Shown: one piece after another, positions 26,545-40,235 of the stretch
How the letters are laid out: the number at the start of each line of letters is the position of its first letter
How positions within the stretch are numbered: position 1 is the stretch's first letter
Assembly (NCBI RefSeq): GCF_003945595.2
Contig: NW_024104532.1
Span: 4,091,501 to 4,155,500, forward strand
DNA from: Pipra filicauda
Taxonomy: Eukaryota; Chordata; Aves; Passeriformes; Pipridae
Direction: 5' to 3'
Length of the DNA: 64,000 nucleotides
Translations under genes and position numbers: made by a program
The notes under the pieces: model-generated
Told to the model about the DNA's origin: nothing
Databases searched by the model: none
What the model saw: the letters and a program-made list of their open reading frames with translations, nothing else

Positions 26545-27625
26545 ACAGTTTACAAAAGCTCTGTGGTTGCTCCTGAGCCCTGCCTGCCCACTCAGCTTCC
26601 TGCTGGAAGCACAGGCAGAGGAGTTCTCGATCATCTCAGTTAAGGTTCTGATACAACACCTCTTCTCTGGACAGAGAAAAATGCCTGAGCATCAGACACC
26701 TTTGTGGAGTCACCACATCCTACTGCCTTGGTCAAGGGGTGATCAGAGATGAAGAAAGAACACTGCCAGGCAGGGCAAAGGACAGATGATGCCCATCTGT
26801 CTCTATTATATCCCATCATAGGAATCCTAGAGCCACAAATTCTCCTTCCACACAGTAGGAAAAACAGCAGTAGCTGTTTGGCTGCCCAGTGTCAGCTTCA
26901 GCCTCACAGGGAAGTTCCAGCAGTACTGTGGCAAAATAGCTTTGAGGGACAGACATTATCAACACAATTACATGTCAGCACTGTTTACACTGGAATTTAA
27001 ACTGTTCCTGTCTTTGGCAGATGAATGTTTTCAGCTGGATACAGAACAGGATGAAGATTTACCCATTCCCAAATCACAGTGTGCAAGCACCAAGACCTTT
27101 AATCTGTTATCATCTACAGTGCACAACTAGACTATCTTTTTTAAAACCTATGACAAGAACCATTAAGGAAGCTGTCAGCAACATGAAAAATACTCTAGTT
27201 GAGATAGGCTGCATAAAGTACATGCTTCTTTTGACTTCTGCAAAGCATAGCTTAAGCTAAAACTCAATTGCAGCTGAGGGCTTGGCACCAAGGCAGCATC
27301 TCACATGCAAAACAAATGCACTATAGAGCACAGCAGAGCTGTAAGAATGCAGTAGGAAGCTGCACAGACATTACCTAAAAGAAAAAAAAAAACTACCCAG
27401 TGATTTCTGTATCTCATGATGAGGAAGAATGTAACTCAGCAACTTCACTTTTAAAGTACTAAAATCCTTTTGTACCTTCCCCTTGATTCAGTTAACAGGG
27501 AAACTTTAGACACATCAGATAAAAGCGTAAAAGGTGAGTTCCTCTGACTGGACAACCTTGTGCTGGTGCATTGCCGTGATGTGGGCACCTGCCTGCTGCT
27601 CTGTGAGAGCTTACTGGGGGCTGAC

Positions 27626-27765
27626 ATCACAGAAACACAGAATGATTTAGGCTGGAAAAGAGCTCCAAGACCATGGAGTCCAACCTTTGACCGATCATCA
27701 CCTTGTCAACGAGACCAGAGCACTGAGTGCCACGTCCAGTTGTTTCTTCAACACCTTCAGGGAAA
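27626..27765 (-). mobile_element. CR1 LINE 3' end
   Basis: Minus-strand tail AATCATTCTGTGTTTCTGTG is preceded by GGTTGGACTCCATGGTCTTG and GTGGCACTCAGTGCTCTGG. About 140 bases; strongly 5'-truncated. Confidence 0.93.
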
Positions 27766-28335
27766 AGGAACAGCATCAAAAAACTTAAAATTGCAAGTGC
27801 TTCCCCACACACTGACAGCTGAGTTCTGCATGCTTTGAGCAAGGCCCAAATTAGGGTCTGGCTCAGCAGGGTTTAAAACAAAGCTTTGCTTTTATGCTGG
27901 CCTAAGCCATGGGAGCAGTGTGGGCAGTGCTGGCCTCTGTCAAGCAGCCACAGCCCGACCACACAAGGCCACCACAAATCCTCCGAGTTGGTGACAGACA
28001 GGGACATCTGCTGTACATCTGGGCTGTGTTTAACACACCATGAGTATTTCCAACACTAGCAAAATTTTCATGGGGAAAAAACCCCAATTGAACAAACAAT
28101 GAAAGGCAGCCCTATCTTCCGCGCTGCCAGAATTACATAAAATATTAGACTGATAATTTTTTTTAATAATGCAGCCCACTCCACCCTGATGAGGTGTGAC
28201 CATGCTGAAAGCCAGCAGGCACACCCTGAGCAGGTCCATGTTCAATGTGTGTACACATGATGCTGAACCTTCTGAAGACCTTCTGGATGATGCCACCAGG
28301 GGATTTACTTTATTACAAGTAAACCCAGATTTCAT

Positions 28336-28634
28336 AAGAATCATAGAATGGTTTGGGTTGGAAAGGGACCTTAAAGATCATCTTGTTCCAACCCCCCTGC
28401 CCTGGGCAGAGACACCTTCCACTAGGCCAGGTTGCTCCAAGCCCTGTCCAACCTGGTTTTTTAACACTTCCAGGGATGGGGCAGCTACAGTTTCTCTGGG
28501 CAACTTATGCCAGGGCCTCACCACCCTCACAGGGAAGAATTTCTTCCTAATATCCAATCTAGCCCTACTCTCAGTTTGAAGCCATTAGCCCTTCTATCAC
28601 TACATGCTCTTGTAAAACATCCCTCTCCATCTTA
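28336..28634 (-). mobile_element. CR1 LINE 3' end (CR1-Y-like)
   Basis: Minus-strand copy. The tail CCATTCTATGATTCTTA is at 28336, followed outward by the GGTCCCTTTCCAACCC, CTAGTGGAAGGTGTCTCTGC, CAGCCAC-like and GGCATAAGTTGCCC blocks. About 300 bases; the 5' end is degraded after 28600. Confidence 0.93.
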
Positions 28635-29433
28635 GGTTTTCCCCTAAAGTAAAATTGCTTCGGAGGAGCTGCAGGAGTCAGCACAATTCTCAGATCCCAT
28701 CTCAGCACAGTGTTAATTTGCATCAGGCTTGGTTGAATTAAACCCTTCCACAAAATTCTGAAACTCAACAAGGCCTGTGTAATACAAGGTGTAATGCATG
28801 AGGCAGATGGCCAATTTCAGGCTCCCAGGGACTACTTGGGTGAACATGGCACTGCTGGCCATGTCACTTCTGCCATGCACAGCAGTCACAGATTCCAGAA
28901 GGGAACGAATAAAAAAAGCCTCCAAGTTGGTAACTGTTTTTGCAATGACCAATAATTAAATTAGCTTAGTTAAAGGATCTAACACCACGTCTTGAATTTA
29001 TTCCAGTGTCACAGTTATTGGCAGGGATAAAGTTTCACATTAGCCAATTAACTAAATGCACTATTACTGTATCTCAGTTGCTTAAGCTCATCAGTTAATT
29101 AAGAGCTCAGTATAAGCTGAAAATAGGACTCTTACCTGACACACATACCAAACATACACTATATTAACAATTTAATTTTACAGTTCCATATTACATTCCT
29201 CAGGTGCCATTTGGAAAACTGAAAGGCAATTGCTTGCTTTAAAGAACAGGTGAAAAACACATAAGGAAACATTTACAGATTTAATCTAAGAAATTGTATT
29301 TCTTAGAACGATACTTGCTGTTTTATTAAGTTCTATTTTACAAGGTAGTTTCTCACGATAAAGTTAGCATTTCACACTCATTACAAATCAATCTTTGGAT
29401 GCTTTCAACTTGGTTCCTATTTAAGAAGTGTTT

Positions 29434-29502
29434 TATAGAATCAGAGAACAGATTGGGTAGGAAGGGACCTTTAAAGGTCATCTAGTCCAACCCCCCTGCA
29501 CC
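29434..29502 (-). mobile_element. CR1 LINE tail fragment
   Basis: Only about 70 bases remain: minus-strand GGTTGGACTAGATGACC-type block, then AAAGGTCCCTTCC and a degraded ATTCTATAA tail. Confidence 0.8.
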
Positions 29503-30054
29503 TACCACTCATCTTCCCAAGGATTATATGCCCTTGGCATTTCTGAGGAGTGGGTCTGACAGTGCTGGGTCTGAACAAGGCAGATCTGTGAGCACAGAGC
29601 TGTGCCAGACACCTACAGACAGATGTGCAACGGTGGGATAACACATCCTTGATGCTCCTCAGATGTCAAGCTGCTTTCTGCAAAGTAATCTCTCAACCAG
29701 CCCTTAACAGTAGGTGGTGATGTCTTTAACAGCTGTCAAGTCAGCCTGTCACACACAGCACCAGCACACCAGTGATTCAGTAGCAGAAAATCCAATACCC
29801 CGCTTGTTGAAGTTTATCCTTTCAGGTCACACAGCACACATCATGACACCATGGCTTAAGACACCAAGGCTACTTAAGACTGCCCCAGAATATGGACTTC
29901 TACCACCAAGCCCATCTTTTTGGAGTATCAGTCCTTCCTGGTTTGTTTACAGTCACAAGATTAAAAAAACTCAAACGTTCAAGGCCTTGCAAGAGTGAGA
30001 CTTTATTGTCCACGTCAGGTTGATTTTAAAAAAAAATAAAAATCAACACATTAT

Positions 30055-30136
30055 GGTCTAGTTGACGAGGTGGTGATCAGTCAAATGTTGGACTCAATCT
30101 TGGAGGTCTTTTCCAATCTAAATGATTCTATGATTA
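30055..30136 (+). mobile_element. CR1 LINE tail fragment, extreme 5' truncation
   Basis: GGTCTAGTTGACGAGGTGGT begins the fragment, followed by GGACTCAATCTTGGAGGTC and the tail GATTCTATGATTA. About 80 bases. It shares the six-base gap (ACTCAATCTTGG) seen in the right arm of the palindrome at 22.2 kb, which points to the same subfamily. Confidence 0.9.
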
Positions 30137-31040
30137 GTAAAAAGCAATTTGTGCTGACATTAACAAATCAGTATGACCACAGAAACTAAATGATCACATC
30201 ACTGAGCCTCCAAACAGCGAGGCACCAAAAGAACTAGGAAAGTTCCATTTTAATGTTCATCCACTTGACTGTGCCCACTGCAATTGAGCAGGGCAGAAGT
30301 CTGACAGATTGGTGGCTTAACGCCCCAGCGAAACCCAAAAACAGTCATTTACTTCTCTTTTATAGTCAATACTTTCTGGATCCGTAATCTAGTTAATAAA
30401 CTTGAAAATTTATTCATGGAACTACATATGCTTCCAGTCTAAGCAAACTCCAGCCTCGAGTGCAAGAGCACGTCATCTAAAACAAGCGGGGAAAAAAAAA
30501 AACCATCAAAGGAAAAAATCTTGATGCAAGATAGATTTTAAAATAAGGAATTTTGAAACTAAACTCCTATCTGTACATCTGGAAAGTTATCCCCCAAGAA
30601 ACACCAGCACCCAAGACTGGATAAAGTCTGGTAGCTGGAAGATCCACAAGTGGTTGTAGCTGGCTTTTCAAAAACACTTATGACCTACCTCTTAGCCATA
30701 GGGAACTCCTACCTTTCAAGTACACATTTTGTTAGGAAATCATATTTATCCCAGAGTTAGAGGCAAGTAATAATACATAAGGACATTAGTGGATTGCTCA
30801 GATAATTAGAAAAACATCCTCCATCTTCCTAAGCTGAGATGAAAAATGTGCAAATCTTTGTTGCAACTTTTATGTCTCATACATCCAGAGGAAAGAAAGA
30901 AACCTCTCCTGTAAATGGGAGCACTTGAACAAAACAGCCTTAAAACTACATCCTTTCAAGGCCTTTTTATCCCCCTATGGATGTATTCAGGGAAAAAAAT
31001 AGACCTATTACAGCCTATGGTCAAGGATTATTGATGTAAT

Positions 31041-31186
31041 TGTAGAATGGTTTGGGTTCGAAGGGACCTTGAAGATCATCCAGTTCCAACCCCATGGACA
31101 GGGACACCTTGCACTAGACAAGGTTGCACAGAGTTCCATCCAACCTGTCCTTAAACACTTCCAGGGATGGGACATCCACTTCTCTG
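31041..31186 (-). mobile_element. CR1 LINE 3' end (CR1-Y-like)
   Basis: The minus-strand tail CCATTCTACA is at 31041. It follows the GGTTGGAACTGGATGATCTT and GTCCAACCT-region blocks up to CCATCCCTGGAAGTGTTTAA. About 145 bases. Confidence 0.9.
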
Positions 31187-34100
31187 GTCTGTGTGAGTGA
31201 ATCCAACTTTAAGAATCTAAAGGTGCACAAATTAGGAGCATAATCTAAGCAACCTCCCCTGAGCAACACCAAACACAGACATCAGTTCCTGCTGTGAACC
31301 TCCTTCTTCAGGAGCCTGTGGCTCTCTCTGAGACGGAAGGACCTTGGAGTAGAGACAGGAAACTGCCCTCTTCATTTAAATTGCTCAAATGAAGATAGAT
31401 TAAAGTAGCCAGAGCCTTTCCACCTTTAGCAAATTAATCTGATCTCTTTCAAAATTCCCTGAGCACATAAGGCTTTAGCTCTATTAATGGCCTGGGTGAT
31501 GCTTGTTCAGTGTTTCCAGCAGACACAGCAGCACATCCCTTAAGTAACTTCTCTTCCTTTCAAACGAAGGGAGCACTACGGAACATAATTTGATTGAAAA
31601 CGCATTTAATTCTCGACAACTCAGGGCAAGCTAAAAACTGGCAGCACAATGATTATGTTGGCAACGCTCTCGGCTGTGACGTATCCACTAATAGCTGAAG
31701 TAGGTCTTGGCCACGGGCTATGCTTGTCTTTTCTAAAAAGGTGCTCACTGTAATGCTCGAAGGAGCTTATTTCTCCAGTGTCATCTACTCACAAGCAAAA
31801 GCAGTACTGTTTGTCAGGACAGATGCACTTTTCCTACTTTCTCCCCAACACTGTAGACAGGAGCAATATAATATCAGATTAGAGGAAGTGTATGATGATT
31901 CCGGACTTCAGAGTTTCTGCAAGAAAAGTCTTTGGTTCTGAGTTAAGGCAGAACTCTCCACTATTAGACAGACCCTCTTCTCACCCCTCCTCCCCTTCAA
32001 GGGAAAATAAGCTTAGTTTCAAATTTAAGGATGAGAACTTGAACTGGTAATGAGGGAAAATGCATTAGTAAAGAGAGTCTTATTTCAGCCTTTTGAAAAC
32101 AAGAGCCTGTTGGTCCCATGGTTTTTCAGTGCAGGTATAATTATTTTTCAGTGAAGGGACCCCTCAAAGCATTGAGTAAAAAAAAAAAATCCCACCCTAA
32201 CCGTTTGATTGCTGGCTATAGAAGTTAGAATAATTCACAAAAATGGCTGGATGCAAATACATTGCAAATTCACTAATTACTATGCTCTAATGAGCAAACC
32301 ATGCCCATGAAGTGCTGACTCTGCAGTTCTGATCAAGGGCATCTCAAACCCCAGACCCAGCAGAAGTGGGGGCACATTTCAGACCCGTCTAAAAGCTAAG
32401 GATGAACATGAGAAAAATGCACTAGGAAATGTTCACACCTGAGTACTGTTCACACCAGTTCCCCCAGCTGAAAAGAGTCCATTCATAGGGGCTCATTATT
32501 TAGCATCAAAAGTGTCTACAACACATAATAATTTGTGCTGAAATATCTCGATGGAAAAATGTTTTGTGAGAAAAAGGGTTCCTTATTTACCAACCTTCAA
32601 CTTAGACAAGTAAAAGACGGAAAGTTTCAAAATACAGGAGAAGAAATTACGCAGATACCTCAATCTGAATTGCAGGGCAAGAGTTCCTTCAGCTGGAAAA
32701 AATCACCCGACTAATTTATAATAATGCAATGAGACATGTGAAAGAAGGAAGGGTGAGTGCACTGAGCAGACACAAGTTCAGTTTATCAATGGAAGATGAA
32801 TTCAGCTTGGAAATTTGGCAGGCAGAGCAATCAGATAGCGAGAGCATACTTGAGTAGGCAAACCTGGAAAGAGTTTCAAGACAAGATTAGATCAGTTGGT
32901 AGAATTTCTAAGACAGAATATTCCGTTTGACATTGCACTGAAGTAGGAGATACAGAAGCTTTTGCTGTCTTGGACTTTGCACAACCTTATTTTAAGCCGA
33001 ATTGTCACTACTTAATAGCATAGGTTTTTAACAGGCTTGATTATCAGACAGCCATACTCTGGACATATCTTGCCAAAAAATGGCAAAGTAGGACACTGGC
33101 AGGAACCAAAATTCTTCCTCCCCCACTCCCAAATATCTATAATATTTTGCTAACTAATGTGAGCTCAATGTAAATTATTAACTTTTGGTAATAAGTTTCC
33201 CACCACAATAAGATAAAATGCTAATGATGTTCCTTTCATAGTCCTGTGGCACAATGTTTTCCCTGAATATAATTATCAGAAAAAATATAATTGGAGTAAA
33301 AAAAAATTGCAGTTGCATTCCTAAGATAAAACACCTGTGTTCTTTGGAATGAATAAAGCAGAAAGAATTAATTCCACAAGTGAACAGTTCTACAGAACAC
33401 AAAAGAAACACTTGTTGATTTTTCAAAGCAGTATTGTGAAAAGCAGTAAGCACCAATTTAAATAGGTTTACTTATAAATTCTTGAGAAAAAGTTGCTCCC
33501 TGAGAGCTGATCATGACTGATCATGTCCTGGGATGGATGAAGGCTGGGAATGGGAAGTGTTTAGAGCTCACTCATTCTGCACGTGTAATCACTGCTCCAA
33601 GATGAAATGATTAGCTGGGTCCCATCAATGGGATGGATACAGAGAGAGGGTTTCCTTTGGGGCTCAACTAATGTACCCCCAAATTTCCACTCCCCGTTGG
33701 TTTGGTGAGCAGTCTCCATGTAGCAGGCTTGTCAAAAAAGCTTAGAAATCTCCACAGGCAGTACTGAGTGACACCTGTCATGTTAAAGATAAAAAAGAGA
33801 AATTTGGGTTCCTTGTTTAAGTGGGTCACTGTGTTTTCCCCACTGCTGGGCACTGACTCTCCAAAGACCAACAGAGTATTTCACTTTTCAAGTTGCCTAA
33901 AAAGCACATTTTCGTAGCATTTCTCTCCATAAGAAACAAAAGGTAGACAAGTTTTTGGAACCTGTATCTAGACACATGGCATTATTTACATCATGATCTC
34001 TCCAAGGTGGTGGTGGCCCAGGCACTTCTAACACAGTTGAGAAGAACCTGGTATGTTTTCTAAAGGTTCATGCCTTCTGGAAGAAAAAAGGATACCCCAA

Positions 34101-34870
34101 ATACAGTTAAAAGCGTTTTTAGAGGTTTACAGGAAAATAGTGTTTCCATACACTGGATTGGTTTATCTCATTTTGAGACAAATTGCACTGGTTTAGAAAA
34201 TGTCTATCATGAGCCAGAGTTCAAGACCTAGAAGATTATTTACACCTAGAGGACTCTCATTCTGGTATTGCCTTGCAATACCAATCCACAACGTCCACGC
34301 TCGCTTGTTTTGACAATGCTGCTGGCTCCTTTTTTCTCCCAGGGGAGAGACTAAAATCATGTATTCCCTCTTGTTCCATTCTGAAGGAATTTCAGATAAA
34401 GCCAAAACCCGTGCCTGTAGTATTTTTGGAGCTATTTTAGTGCAGTAATATCAGTACAGCAGCTGAAGTGTCCTGGATACACACAAGGAACGTGCTTGTT
34501 TGGGATGCGTTAAGGCAGCGCTGGGATGTTGCAGTAACATCCGTGAGGCCATCCAATATGTGCCTGATTGAAAGCATGTGATGCTAATAAAGCAGTGAGA
34601 TTTCAATACTCATGTGGTTTTCTGTTGCAATCCAAGCTTTTTTTGGCACCAGAACTAGTTTTAGATTTGGATAAACATACAATGGAGATCTAAAGATGTG
34701 AAAAGCCAACACACAAATGAGTAAGAGAACTTATCTCAAAAGAGCATTTAAACCTGTCTTAGAATAATATCCAATATTGATCAGCACTTTACAGAAGATA
34801 TTTTTGTTCTCTAAACGCTTGCATTTATAGCAACCCATGTTCTTTTAAAGTACTTCTGTAGGCACACAGC

Positions 34871-34911
34871 AAAAAAAATTTTTACAAAAAAAAAATAAAA
34901 TAAAAAAAAAA
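34871..34911. repeat. A-rich simple repeat
   Basis: Plus-strand A runs interrupted by single T and C bases. Low complexity in intron 1. Confidence 0.85.
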
Positions 34912-36760
34912 TCAGTCTGTTGTGTATTTTACCAAGCCAAGTTATCAACATGCAATTCATGAGTGAAATCCAACTCTTAAAAAAAAAATAAAGTTTAAAT
35001 AGCTATGTGACAGCTTTTCTCTTCTTCACCCTTCCAAGTGCTAAACCTCAGTCGGGACCTGTGATTTACCAACCGTTTAATGAGCAGGTTTGCTCATTAC
35101 ATGCGCTGGAGGTACGAAAATGCACAGGCAAAGGAAGAGATTCACTCACCCTCAGCCATCAGGGCATTGGCATCATGTCCCAAAACAGGCAACCAGACCA
35201 AATCTGGGAACAGTGAAGGATGCTGCTACTTGGAGGTGTGAAGCACTGGAGTGCTAAGCTTCATCTGAACGTATGTTTAACTACTGCTGCCACCAAATAT
35301 AGGCTCCTTGTGAATACATCCAGCAGGAGCCAGGGAAATTGTTCATCCAACCTTCAGATAACGTTTATGGTTTCCAAACTATTTCACACGTATGCTACAC
35401 TTTGCTTCCCATTAACACTTCCAAACTGCTTATTGCCCATGTCTTCTCACCCTTGCTTCAGTGCCTGTGTTAACAAGCTTGGAGCAGCCAGAGCCTGTGA
35501 TGAGTAGAAATGGGACTTGTACCTGCACCAAAAAAAGCATCTAAAACATGTTTCCGTGTTCACAGACTTTGAGTGTCCCCTTCCCACTTTGAGCATGGTC
35601 CTTCTCATCCCCTCTGAAGAACAGGGATGCACTGCAATGACTCAGAGAGCTTCAGAACCATTTGGCAGGTAGAGCACAACTGAAAACTAAACATTCTGCA
35701 TTAAAGACGCTATTTTGACATACACAGCTTCTATGTGATGAAGAAAATGCATCCAAAACCACCCTGAAGGCATGAAGTTGTCCAGCATATATGACACAGG
35801 CAATGCTTTGCTATAGCTTTTCCAAGAAACACTTTGTGCACTACATGTGAGTTGGCAATTTTTACTTCCATCATTTACCTTTTCTCCAGCCAGCCATTAT
35901 CCTGTGATTGCTGATGCTCTGCAACAGGCTCAGGTGCTCCTGCAGCAGCATGTGGCCAAAAAACAATTGGTAGGAGAAAGTGGCATTCACCAGCTGCAGC
36001 TTCTATCTGCTATTTTGCAGGTACTCTTTTACAAAAAGACTGTATTTACCCATACAGGCAAGAAATCACAGGAGATGAGAGTTCTGTGGCAGTAAAATAA
36101 AGCAACAAAGTAAATGCCATGAAGAGATCCTTCTCCTGAATCCATAGTGCCCTTCATCACAGCATGAGAGCAGAAATTGAGCTTCATGACTGAATTTTAA
36201 AAATAGAAAGGTAACAAGCTTCCAACCCCAAAGTGCTGTGCTCTGCTTCCGATGCCATTTCAGGCCCTGAGAGTGCTCTCAAAGAGCACACAGCTCCACT
36301 GGGAAAAGGTGAAAAATGCCTTCCTACATAATATGTTGTCTGAACTAAGAGAATTATTTATGGTTGCTACATTTATTATACATTATTATAAACTGTAAGC
36401 TGTTATGAACTATGAAATGTTTATCATTCCACTGGATGAAAAATATCAACACTTTTCTATAAATAACTAAATTAATGTTAGACTGAATATATTTGTTTTA
36501 AGAGTAAACTTTCCCTATTAAACATGTGTAAAGATAAATGCAATCTACAGCACTGTATGATACATTTTCACATTTTAGCCTCTAATCTTTTCCCCCTGGG
36601 CAGTACCTGTTCTTGCTGAAAACTACTGAAGCATTCTTCTCTACCATTTGTGAAGTGCCTTTTCTTTCATGTTTGAGAATGTGGGAAAACCACATGATAG
36701 ATCATGCAGAAACTCCCCAAACCCCCTCCCTTCTACCTAATCTGCAGCACAAGGATGTCT

Positions 36761-36790
36761 TTATATATATATATATATATATGCATATAT
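36761..36790. repeat. (AT)n microsatellite
   Basis: About 11 uninterrupted AT dinucleotides, followed by GCATATAT. Likely polymorphic. Intron 1. Confidence 0.95.
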
Positions 36791-39700
36791 AAAATCCTTC
36801 AGCACATCTGATTTTTTACAGAAGCGAAGAATCATTTCTTCAGAACTGTGCCCATCTCCTCCCACAAATGGCTTTCAAGCAGGGCTTTGAATTTTCCTTT
36901 TTAAATCATGTTCACTAAGGAGAGGGGGGAGACGGGAAGAGGAAAGGACATTGAGAAAAGGCTGAAGGGAGGAGCTGTTAAACTGATCTAATACACAAGC
37001 ACAGCAGCAAGGATCCCCATCCCACCAGTATTTCTGCTTTATGAAGTACAATTTCCAAATGCTTTACTTTAGGCCTAATTGGTCAACTGGATGTAGAATA
37101 GCTCCTGCAAATTGATAGCATCCAATAATTGCTCATGCACTTATTACCTGCAGAACCTGCAGTGCCCTTGCTTTCTCAGTGCTAGAAGTCTCAGGATGAC
37201 AGTCTACTTATGTCATTTTAAATATTTAAGTTAGTCTAAGAAACTTCAGACCCATTCAACATTTAAGAGACTTTTTAATTTACTTCTAAGGTGGGAAACA
37301 GAACAAAAATGGTTTACACACAGTTTGCACTGCCCCATCTTTTGTCCACCTTTCACTTGCACCAATCTGAGTGTGCCAAGAGAGAAAGCTACTCCCTGGC
37401 TAATAGCTGTGAGATCAGCCCAGGATCAGCACAGGGCAGCACATGGAAAATTCAGGTTCCAGCTGAACCTTAAATAAACCACTTTAGACATTTTTCTGCA
37501 CACAGATCAAACAGTGCAATATCAAGTGACATTCTGTGCTACAGGTATTTTTCACCTCAATGGTGCAATGAGCACTCATGCTGCTTTGGGGTGCATGAGG
37601 CACCGTGGTTTGGATCTATCACTCTTGATAACTCAGTATGAAACACCAGATTAGAGTCTGCACTTTTCACACTGGAAACACAATCGCCGTGTGAGGGGAA
37701 ACCTTTTTGTTTTCTTAAAAAACAAGAAAATAAACCAACCATCCAACCAAAAAAATCCCCCAAAACCCCCTGCACTTTATTTGCTTCTCAAGTAGTGGAA
37801 CATCTTTCTTTCTTCAAACTTTAGGTGCCCGCCAGACAACACACAGGCAGCAGATTAAACTGTAACTGAAAACCTCTGAGTGCAAACGAAGTGTTTCGTT
37901 CCACAGTCAGAAACCAGGTTACTGACTCCAGCTCTTTTATTCTTCCTTGCACTCCACCTGCTTCACACAACGGGTCACTCCATGCCTTTCCCTTCTGATT
38001 TTGGGTAATTGAGCTCATCGCTCTTGCCACGCTCCCCTGTCAAGCAATGCCAGGCACCAGCCTGTCACCAGTGGGACCAGCAGCCGTGGCACAGGCACAT
38101 CCCCACACTCATCTGAGGATTCACCAGCCCGGCCAAGCCACAATACAAACACCAAAGGCATCACTGAGCAAACAGAGCCTGGAGGTTTTCAGTAACCAAA
38201 ACAAGCAGATGCCTCAAAAACTCCCCATACCCATGGCACAGTACCCAAGGTCAGCACCTTTATACCCTCCAACTGGCAAGACATCCCTGAGAACCACCTC
38301 ATGTGCCTGCTTGTTCTATTTTGTCTGCAATTATGATGACTACAGGTGTCTAGATGGAGCAGCTTTCCAAACTAGAATTAGGAAGATTTGGAAAGGCTCA
38401 ATTTCATAATGTGACTCTTGCAAAAGAAAGAAGAGTCCTACAGAGCTTCCAGTTGAAAGAAAATTAAACCCCATAAACCTCCACAAACTTCATCCAAAGC
38501 ACTTGCAAGTACGAAAGATAAGTGTGAAGTAACAGCTCCTGCCTTTAAACTGCTGGTTGGGCTCTACGTGCCCAAAAGATGTCACACGCAGACTTCCCTA
38601 CTTCATCCCGCCTGCTGGGTGGCAGAACTCCTCCCTAGGAATGCTCTTTCCTTCCCCAGACATGGATGCCACCAGCTTTGGGAGGGTAAAAACCTCATGG
38701 CCACATGCTCAGCTGTGCCTCTTCTCAGAGAACAGCCCATGGGAAGAAAAACCAAGCCCTTCCCACATCTACTTTCAGAGCAGAAGTTGGGAAAGCCACG
38801 CTGCTTGGATATGGACACACTGGGATCTGGCTTCTCTGCTGAAGAGGATGGACATCTCACACCAGCCATCCTCAAAGAGTCATTTCGAATCTGATGAGAC
38901 AATTGGGAAGATCACGAAGCACCTACCAGCCAGCACAGCACACTTTCCTGTAGCAGGCATAAGCGATTTTGGGAAAAAATTAAAATCAAAACCCCCAAAG
39001 ATTAAGAGGAAAAACCTGACTGAAGTATTTGCATCAAAGAAACCTGAATTTTAAGGCAGTGAAGCCAAGGTGGCAAATTGGAAACAATTTGCTTAAAAAT
39101 GTAACAGACATTTATACACAAAGCGCTTGTTACATCACACCCCGTAAGTATCACAATCCTCCTTTGCGGATAAAGGAGCAGTTATATTCACCTCTGAATC
39201 ACGGTCATTTGGCCACAAGTTTTGTACATATTTATATTCTTTCTTTTTTTAGAAGAGCTGGGTAATCAGACTAGCTATGGCCAACTTGACCCTTCTTTGC
39301 AGCTGCAAAAAGACTCACAGGAATTTGCAAGACTTAACTATAAGGCAAATCTTTATTTCTGGCTTCAATTGTATTTTAATTTGTGACTCATTAATGATAT
39401 TATTCAACATTCACATGAAAAATAATAGTTATCATATTACTCGCTGGAATAAGAGTGGATCGCTGCTTTTTAGAGTTTATTCAAACTGGCAACTAATAAT
39501 ATTTTCCATTTGTCAAAAATCCCCAAAGCACAATGAATTTTCAATTTACTATATTTAACATGCAGTGAAGGAGGACGTTGTCACTTTCAGCACTGAAATC
39601 CCAAACAGAGAAAGTAAAACAAATCACTTCATCTAGAAGCCAAACAAACAATTACATGGAGGAACAACGCCAAAAAGGAAACCAAACAGCTGCGTTTGCC

Positions 39701-39988
39701 AGCCCTTATTAACAGTAAAAATAACACCTTATTTCATTTTCTGAGAGTGACTTGTTATCACCTGAAAAACAAAACAAAATCTATTAGTTTACAAATGAAA
39801 AGTGTCATACCATGAAAGTGATATTCCAGCAGAAAAATACTTGGGACTGAATTATCTGTATTCTCAGCACAAGATTCACAGATCCTAATAATCCCAAGGA
39901 GGCTGTGGGTCCCAGCCATCAGCAAAAGGAGTCATTAAAGGCTACTTTTATTGCAAAGCCCTGTCAAAAACACACGTATTCTTGTGGT

Positions 39989-40121
39989 AATCACAGACTC
40001 CTTTAGGTTGAAAAAGACCTTCAAGATCATTGAGTCCAACCATCAACCAAGTCCACCGCTAAACCTTGTCCCCAAGTGCTACATCTATACACCCTTTAAA
40101 TACATCCAGGGATGGAGCATG
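39989..40121 (-). mobile_element. CR1 LINE 3' end, diverged
   Basis: The minus-strand tail GGAGTCTGTGATT is preceded by GGTTGGACTCAATGATCTTG and CCATCCCTGGATGTATTTAA. About 130 bases. It is the only CR1 copy between about 31.2 and 43.6 kb. Confidence 0.9.
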
Positions 40122-40156
40122 AAGGATTTAGAGCAAGTTTAAGAGCCACGTTAAGC

Positions 40157-40235
40157 TTTTTTTATTATTCCATTTATTATTTTTTATTATTTATTATTTT
40201 TTATTTCTTTTATTTATTATTTTTTATTATTCCAT
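40157..40235. repeat. (TTTATTATT)n A/T simple repeat
   Basis: Irregular T-rich units TTTATTATT and TTTTTATTATT, flanked on both sides by TTATTATTCCATT, suggesting duplication of a larger block. Intron 1. Confidence 0.9.

Noticed and set aside
31050..31070. GGTTCGAA, resembling a tRNA B box
   Set aside because: It is a diverged GGTTGGAA in the tail of a CR1 element, without an A box or a cloverleaf.
38557..39054. 165-residue plus-strand frame in intron 1
   Set aside because: No recognisable domain, an overlapping frame of 108 residues in another phase and a 99-residue frame on the other strand. Looks like chance.
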